Both the position numbers and the translations under genes were made by a program. From Letharia columbiana (taxonomy: Eukaryota > Ascomycota > Lecanoromycetes > Lecanorales > Parmeliaceae), in assembly GCF_014066305.1 (NCBI RefSeq), contig NW_023501040.1:1090001-1154000 (forward strand): DNA of 64,000 nt, read 5' to 3'. Positions 57,153-64,000 of this stretch are shown one piece after another. The notes under the pieces are model-generated. The model was not told the DNA's origin. It saw nothing but the letters and a program-made list of their open reading frames with translations, and searched no databases. Every line of letters starts with the position of its first letter. The stretch's first letter is position 1.

Positions 57153-58379
57153 ATGGCACCCCAAACAAGCATTCCCGTTGCCGCTAACATCCTCGGTACA
57201 ATTGGCACCGTCTTCTGGTGCATACAATTGGTGCCGCAAATATGGTACAACTGGAAGCAGAAGACAACGGATGGCCTGCCTGGACTGATGATGTTCCTGT
57301 GGGCTATTTGTACATCTCCGAACCCCTCTTTGGTCCAACGGTTCTGATACAGAGAATAGCGGCCGTGCCCTTTGGTGTATATGCAATTGTTCAGGTAACC
57401 TTCCCAGCAAGGGTGCGAAATCGAGTAAAGAATTGACATCTCAGAACTTCAACATGCCAATCCAGATCCAGCCACAGGTCTTCTGTGCGCTTGCACTGGT
57501 TAGCTGGGGCCAGGTCTTGATATACAATAAGTAAGCACCTTTGCCAGATTGCTCGTGCAGCATCCTTCGTTGACCAAAGCCGTTTCTAGCAAATGGACGA
57601 CACGGAAAGCCTCTGTCGTAGGAACAGTAGTGGGAGTAGCATTCGGAGGGATCGAAGCCCTTCTGATCCTCACGCTCAGACCGCTTTATGACCGTCAAGT
57701 TGCATGGCCCATCATGTTCGTGGGCATTGTCGCTGCGATCTTACTCGCAGCAGGTCTTTTGCCCCCTTACTTTGAGCTCTGGAAACGATCGGGGAGGGTG
57801 GTCGGCATCAATTTCATTTTCCTCACCATCGACTGGCTGGGAGCGTTCTTCTCCCTCATGGGCGTTGTGGCACAAAATACTTTCGACCCTCTCGGTGGAT
57901 GTCTTTTCATGGTCTGTATTGTTATCGAAGGCGGTATCTTCGTCTCCCAAGGTATCTGGCTTTTCCGCACCCGCAAACTCCGCGCCGCAGCGAAGGGCGC
58001 TGGCCGAGACTTGGACGAGCTTCCACAGTCGGACGTTTACCATGTTGAAGTGCCGAGAAAGGGCAGTATAGCAGCGTCCAGAGACGTGGAACGTGACGAA
58101 ATTGCCAGGAGGGGCAGTCTGGCTGTAGCGAGAGATTTGGAGCATGGGGAAGGGAGCATGTTGTCTGTACTGCAACATTTGGAAGACGGTATTAGTAAAG
58201 AGTCGAGGTCCAAGACCGATGTCGAGGTAAGGTGCGAGGAGGTACGGGCTGGAAGTAGTGAAGGAGTGCAGGAGATCGACTATGGGACTATGGAGAGGAG
58301 TTCAGCTGCATCGAGGACGAGGCCGGTTTTCAAGAGACAGGATACCAACACAACTTGCTTCAAGGAACCACAGTGGTAG
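57153..58379 (+). CDS. PQ-loop repeat membrane protein
   Basis: Four exons (57153-57309, 57360-57394, 57445-57530, 57590-58379) give 355 residues. The protein starts MAPQTSIPVAANILGTIGTVFW. PQ-loop 1 is LVPQIWYNWKQKTTDGLP; PQ-loop 2 is LLPPYFELWKRSGRVVGIN, where the Gln is replaced (PYFE). About seven membrane segments are visible, including ALLILTLRPLY and FIFLTIDWLGAFFSLMGVVAQNTFDPLGG. The C-terminal 120 residues are cytosolic and hydrophilic, with two RKGS/RRGS repeats (VPRKGSIAASRDVERDE, ARRGSLAVARDLEHGE) resembling basophilic kinase sites. PQ-loop proteins transport cationic amino acids or sugars, often on vacuolar or lysosomal membranes; this fungal subgroup has no assigned substrate. 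Introns are 50, 50 and 59 nt. Confidence 0.82.
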
Positions 58380-59727
58380 CAGGAAGCAGGAGCGGAGTAG
58401 GATGTTGAGACTGCCTCAAATGTGAGTATGAAATACGTCGCTGGGGTCGACTTGGACAAAACGACTTCTGAGTTTTAGCAGACCACCATTTCACTATGCC
58501 GCATCAGGGACAGCTAATATTCACCGCTGGTTGTTGTGCACTCCCTTCGCAGTCTGGATGAGTTAGGTCCGACAGACGACCACCACGCGAGAAGGATCTT
58601 AACGGCAGCAGAACGCCAAGATTGGCGCACGAAGGGTACAGTGGAATGATAGGGGCCAATGGGAGCATCACTATGTTTCTTGAAATCTAACATTCAGCTT
58701 ATGGTCGCCCGCTCCACAGTGAGTAAAAAGCTTGGAGCCTCAAACGATAACAAGGGCGCTGCTCCCACTGTATGAGACAGAGTACAAAGAAATTCCGTAC
58801 TGTAATGCGGGAATTCCGTAACAGAAGCCAGTACATAACGACAAGGCAGACGAGGCTGGCAGATGGAGAAAAAGGAACAGAAGAGGTGTCCATGGAATTG
58901 ACTGGTCGACTGACTGCCTAAGGTAACATCTTCTTCCCACAGCTTGCTAGAAAGTTATAGGCACCGAGCACAAAGGATCAATCCTCCTCTTTAACCCAAG
59001 GCAGCCGGGCTTTGATTGAATGAATAACGCTCCTGTAAGATGACAAAGCTTCTTCATTTCGAGCCGCTTCATTTTAGCAATTGTGTTGAGACTTGAAGCT
59101 ATCCCAAAATTTCCGCTCCCGAAAATTACCAACCCCCTCTGGTCTGTCAACACCACCACAACCCCGCGTAATATGCACCGGAAATTACCTGCACGACTTA
59201 TCGTCCTTGACACACTGACCCTCATCACACCAACCTCGTTAGTTTTCACAGAAATTATTACTTAAGATTCCATCCTCATCATCATCCTCATCATCATCAT
59301 CATCATCATCACCATCAGCACCAGACACAGACTGGTAACTTGACCATCTTACATAAATACACATATAGCCACCTTCCCTTCCATCTTCTTCCATACCTAC
59401 CTTGATCACCAGCTTGCAAGCCACTGCTATCGGCTCTGATCGTCGAAAGGGTCATCATCGTGATTCTCGCTTGAAGCATACGCACGCACAACGTTGCAAA
59501 CACACATTGTCTTCTTCATATCTTCGTCCTTCCACATCTTGACACCTCATACTCATACCTGGCACTGCTGTCAGTATCACCACCCAGCAGCAACTTGCAG
59601 CAAGATCACAGATTCTTATCACTTTTGCCGAAGCAAGTTTGTGTACTCAACACACATTCTGCAACCTTTCTTCACCAATCCCACCAACACTCACCGAAAA
59701 CCCCTCCATCATCAATATCCTTGTACC
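58380..59727. other. Spacer between the PQ-loop gene and the coiled-coil gene
   Basis: 1.35 kb with no supported gene. An ATC/TCATCA microsatellite lies at about 59275-59318. The final 250 bases are C/A-rich with few ATG triplets and probably form the leader of the next gene. Confidence 0.45.
59275..59318 (+). repeat. ATC trinucleotide microsatellite
   Basis: ATCATCCTCATCATCATCAT and following ATC units, with CCT and CAG interruptions; about fourteen ATC-like units. Confidence 0.85.
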
Positions 59728-62700
59728 ATGTCTTCCCAAATCAAGAACACGGCCCAGAAGATCTTGACAGAGATATTCAAATACCACACCGTCATCCCAC
59801 CTGCGACCAATCCTCCCCCTCCCGCAAGAGTCTGGGCTCAACATTCCGCAGGGCATCCCTGCCCTATTCGCATACTCTCAGCTTCATGGCAATGACCATA
59901 GTCCAGACAAGACCGTGGTGAAGGCATTCCTTCTGCACCAAGCTGGAAACCTACTCAGCCTCCGTCTGGTGGTTATGGCCTGCGGCCTCATCTACCTTTC
60001 GCGTCCAATCATCGGTCCCGTGTTGTCGTCTGTATGGGATGAGTTAGGTCACGATAGGCATGAGTTGCTCAACGGAGACCCGTTACCCAACAACGAAACC
60101 ATGACCAAGGCTAAGCTCGAGCTCGAGCCTAAGTCCGCAACCAAGGACGAGCCGAAACCCAACCCCGATCTCAACACCTATCCTGAGCCAGAGTCAAGGA
60201 CGGTCTCTATAACGATCGCAGAACTGAAGGAGCTGAACGATCTCGCAGATGCAACTCAAGCTCGCCTCGATGCGGCCCAGAGGCTGCAAGAGGACATGTT
60301 GACAGCAAACTGCGACTTGAATGATGACGTTGAGAGGTTGGAGGACGAAGTCGAGAGGGTGAAGAAGCAGGCACAGGACGACGCCGCCCATTCCGATGCT
60401 CGCATCCGAGCATTGAGTGATCAAATCGACATCGAGAAAGACGCTAGAGACACTGTCTGGAAGGAGAGGGAGAATTTCCGTTTGGGCGGAAAGGAACTCA
60501 AGAAGCGGTTGGAAGACCTCCAGGCGGAATTCAACATACTGGAAGATGACCGCGACGAGTGCCAAGACGAACGAGAGAAGTTGGCGGCTGAAATCGCAAA
60601 GGCCCTGTCAGATGCTGCCGCTACTGGGCAAGCACAAGACAAGCGCATCGAGGACCTGGAGTCTCAAAAGGACAAAGAGGTCGCCGATGCAACAACTGCT
60701 CTCACTGCGCTCAAGACGCAGATGGAGGATCTCAAAAAGGCCTACGAAATCCTCAGCATCGACTCCCAAGCTCAGAAGTCTGCAGCGGTAGACGATGAAG
60801 AAGCCATGAAGGATTACCAGGATATTTGTGAGGATCTTGAACAAGAGGTCACCCAACAAAAGAAGGATCTTCAAGTAGCCGAAGACGAAAAGGCTAGCCT
60901 TCGAGCAGAGATTGCTGCTCTCAAGGAGCGACTGGAGGCCCAGGACAAGGAGAAGTCTGGTGCTAAGGACGGCGGTCGTCAAGATGAGGACGAAGACGAC
61001 GCCTCCAACGACGATGGAGGGAAGGATCAAGGCAGAGATGACGACGACGATGCTGCAGATGATGATGCAGATGACGGTCGCAATGGCGGCGGGGAGAAAG
61101 TGGCTGACGGTGTAGATGGCAACGGCGCCCAAGGAAATGATGGGGCGACAGACACACCACCCTCGTCTGAGGGCCCATCGACAGCTCAAAGCCTTGGAAG
61201 CCAGTCTGGGCCACCGAAACCACACACAGCACGGTCATTAACATCTTCCTGTGCACCACCAGCTATGGAGCCTTCACCATCTACAGCTTCTTCGCCACCT
61301 GCAGAGTCAACCCCGCTTGCAAAGTCATCATCACCACCGAAAGACTCGTCGACTCGTACAATCACTACCGTCTTGAATGCGGTGGCTCCTGAGTTCAAGC
61401 CTTCGACAGGTCCGAAGTCGGCTGTACCTCGTATGCTCCCTACGCATCAAGCGTACTTCGCGTCTTTGGTGGGAATAGTGCCTCCAACCCCTGGATCATC
61501 TGCTGCCGTTCTAGCGGATTCACCGATTGAATCGGCTCAGGAGCCAGGCGAACCAGGTCCCACCTACTCGCCCGCTCCCAAGGCAGCGGGGCCAGGCGAA
61601 GCGAAAAACGCCCACATACGGAAGTTGAACGAAGACGTAATGAAGAAGGCATGGAGAAGACAGAGCGGGATGCCGGATACAGACGAAGAGATTATCCTGG
61701 CTCCCGAGGACGAACGTGAAATCGGTATGTAGCCTTGTTCCGTGAACACATACCTGAGCTAATCAGTCTGCAGAGGGTATGTTTCAACGCCAAATTATCC
61801 AAGCTTACACTCAGATCGTCGCCCTCCCTGCGTTCCCTCCTTCCTACAGTGACATTGTTAATGCGCCGGAAATGACTTCAGTGCATCGAACCACATCGGC
61901 TCCCGCAGCTAGAATTCTTGCCCAAGAGAGAGATCAGAAGGAAGACGAGGAGGCTCATGCTTCTGGAGAAGAGCAGCGTGAGGAACACTTACGAAATTCA
62001 GACATGAGGAGACAGCTAATGGCGCTTGTAGTAGCAGATACCTACCCTGAGAACTGCCCCGACAACGCAAACGCGGATTCGGAGCACGAAGAAACCCATT
62101 CTTCTAGCTCGGGATCTGCTTCAGAGCTGCATCGTCGACGAGCAACGACCTCTCGGTATCCAGCAGAGGAGAAGCCCACGGGCACTAGATCGGGCTCGGC
62201 CCCAGCATCGAGATTCTCCGGTCAAAACACAGCGAGTTCAGAAGTCGCTGACGAGAAGGATGCGGAGCCCTCACGTTCCATAGGAGAGCAACAAGCGAAC
62301 TCGGCCGGTGGATCAGCAACGGCTCCCGATGTTGCGTCGGAAGAGGATGTACCACAGTCAGAGACTCCTCGCGGACGAGCGGCAGCTCGTGAGCCTTCGG
62401 GCCCTGGCAGCTCCAAAGAGTCAGAAGCTGAGGAAGACGACGAAAACGATGGAGACTGGTCTGATGTAGAGGACGATGACCATAGAGAAGAAGAAGAAAA
62501 AGATGACGGTGCGCCCATGCTTGGCAACTACAAAGTGACTCGCGGTCACACGAATGAGCAAGAAGATGACGGTATGCCGATGCTCGGCCGTTACAAGGTC
62601 ACTCGCGGTCCTAAGCCAACCGAAGATAACTCGAAGAAGCCTATGCTAGGTAGCTACAATGGTACCCGCGGTGAGGGGCCAACCAGCAGTGAATCTGGGA

Positions 62701-64000
62701 TGCCAAAAGCCGTGGAAGAGTCTGTAGCCAACGGAGGCTGGACTGATGTTGAAGAAGAAGAAGAGAGTGAAGAAGATGAGGAGGACGGAGAGGGTCAAAA
62801 GGAGGACCAGAATGAGGGGGAAGAAAATGAGAAGGATGGAAAAGAGGAAGAAGACGAAAAAGACGACCAAGAGGGTGTCAACGCTCCCCTGCCAGTACCG
62901 CAATCTCAGCCTCCCACCCGAGAACTACCTCTATCGGCGGCAGGTGCCATCGATGCATCATCGCCAGCCGCGCGGGGACATAGGAGTGACAGACCAAATC
63001 CTGAAGCTACACGTGATGAACAGCCCGCAAACCGACCTCCATCGAGCATTTTCCCGGGCATTGAAAACGCAACGAAGACGCACGATGAAGCCGTCGGCGA
63101 TGCGTTCGCAGACTATTTCCGCGAGCACGGCACTAAGAAATTGGAGGACTCTATGTGGGCGGATAAGAAGCCTGACGCAAAAGCAAAGGCCATTCCTCAA
63201 CGAGCGTCATTAACGCCTGCTGAGGGTGTAGCATCGCCACGGACACCAATTGGGTTGGGTAATGGGGGAATGACTCGAGCTCCACCGCGTGGTCCGCCAA
63301 ACTTCAGCCATCTGCCAAAGCCTCAGCCTCCGCCCGGTGCTCCTACTGGGCCACGAGGCCACGCATCCCGGCATCACGGCCCTGAGCGGTCGGACAGCGG
63401 AATCCAGACTTCGGTCGGATTGGATGATCCGGACACCACGCCGAGGGTGCGATTGCCCGTTTCACCGTCGTGTGGATCCGACAACCTGCCTCCTCGGCCA
63501 ATGGCGAGTCAGGCACAGTCTTCACCGGTGAACGCTGCAACACGCACATGTACCCAGGGAGAGCTAGACGATGGAACTCAAGATGCACGAGCTTTCTCGC
63601 CGCCGTCGAAGCCAATATACCGAGGGTCCCCACTACGAAACGTGATAGGGGCAGCGCCGTCAGAGAAGAACAATGGCGGCATGCAGCCTGCGACTGTAGC
63701 GTCGCCAGCAGGAACACCGGCTAGAAGTGACAGCTGGTCTCCTCGTGGTCATGGAAGAGGCGGTCGTGGTGGACTTGGCGCGCGAGGAGCCCACACTCCA
63801 CAGAAGCGAAACCCAACACACGGCCCAACTGCAGATACGTCAAAAGCAACGCCCACAGATCCAGACGCTCAGGATGACTTCAAGATTCTTGCCGCTAGCA
63901 GGAGAGGCGGGCAAGATGGACGAGGAGCAGCTGGGAACGGGAACCGGAGCAGCTCTGGCTTCGGTGTGAGAGGTCGCGGTGCTGGTCAAGCAACACCCAC
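59728..64000 (+). CDS. Acidic coiled-coil protein with an RGG-type tail (hypothetical), open at the right edge
   Basis: The ATG at 59728 begins MSSQIKNTAQKILTEIFKYH. A C-run at 59815-59819 carries one base too many to join this to the frame GLNIPQGIPALFAYSQLHGN that continues into exon 1 proper. A hydrophobic helix, LLSLRLVVMACGLIYLSRPI, follows. Then come about 240 residues of coiled coil (heptads such as LNDDVERLEDEVERVKKQAQ) and an Asp/Gly-rich acidic stretch. A GTATGT..CTGCAG intron at 61725-61773, with a GCTAATC branch site, leads to exon 2, open from 61774 to the edge. Exon 2 holds three PMLGxY repeats, DWSDVEDDD / GWTDVEEEE motifs, highly acidic runs, FADYFREHGTKKLEDSMW, and a GHGRGGRGGLGARG tail suggestive of RNA binding. 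The family was not recognised. Confidence 0.65.
62514..62675 (+). repeat. Three tandem protein repeats, PMLG-x-Y-x-x-TRG
   Basis: Within the coiled-coil gene: PMLGNYKVTRG (from about 62514), PMLGRYKVTRG (about 62577) and PMLGSYNGTRG (about 62640), spaced 20-22 codons apart and separated by acidic linkers. Codon use differs between copies, so they are not a recent DNA duplication. Confidence 0.8.

Overview
The window comes from a filamentous ascomycete (Pezizomycotina) nuclear genome. The evidence is: protein-coding genes with many short GT..AG introns (about 35-140 nt) and CTAAT/CTAAC-like branch sites; fungal-specific families (PROPPIN Hsv2, septin Cdc11, mitoribosomal Bot1p/mS45, Ssk1, Whi3); and two AT-rich blocks in which CpA/TpG is almost absent, the signature of repeat-induced point mutation (RIP). 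A class-level placement is not supported by what can be read here. No tRNA, rRNA or CRISPR array was found.

Layout. 1-313: edge remnant of a membrane-protein gene with a broken frame. 467-1929 (-): intact five-exon TauD/clavaminate-synthase-like dioxygenase. 2052-8362 (-): one gene of unknown function cut in two by a 5.2 kb RIP-degraded Ty1/copia element (about 2396-7583); the flanks share GCGAT(T) and rejoin in frame. 9925-10373: non-autonomous hAT element with a perfect 8-bp target duplication. 11295-11651: small secreted protein. 11652-15905: no convincing gene, but a diverged tandem duplication. 15906-20310: a conserved housekeeping cluster, IST3 (+), HSV2 (-) and CDC11 (+), the last two divergent. 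20311-23575: gene-poor. 23576-24701: secreted double-psi beta-barrel protein. 26112-28908: BXI1-like and MRPS35 (Bot1p). 29457-31304: a low-complexity gene with unresolved frames. 31465-33456 (-): amino-acid transporter with a single-base homopolymer frameshift. 34824-37086 (-): SSK1. 38573-39517: quinone-oxidoreductase-like pseudogene. 40219-43257: membrane spermidine-synthase-like gene (-) divergent from a CCDC97-like gene (+). 45746-47374: WHI3, preceded by a long ATG-depleted leader with one uORF. 47881-55010: second AT-rich RIP block holding a plus-strand Ty3/gypsy pol relic. 57153-58379: PQ-loop membrane protein. 59728-64000: acidic coiled-coil protein running off the right edge.

The picture is a two-speed arrangement. 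Conserved core genes (splicing, autophagy, septin ring, HOG signalling, mitoribosome, cell-size control) are intact and tightly packed. The accessory segments around the RIP blocks carry secreted proteins, a hAT element, pseudogenes and long empty stretches. Several frame breaks fall exactly in C/G homopolymers, and there are homopolymer-smeared tracts near 31.05, 49.1-49.3 and 56.1 kb, so part of the apparent damage may be assembly error. No clearly new biological system was found. The most informative items are the in-frame gene disruption by the copia relic, the hAT element with its exact target duplication, and the WHI3 leader uORF.
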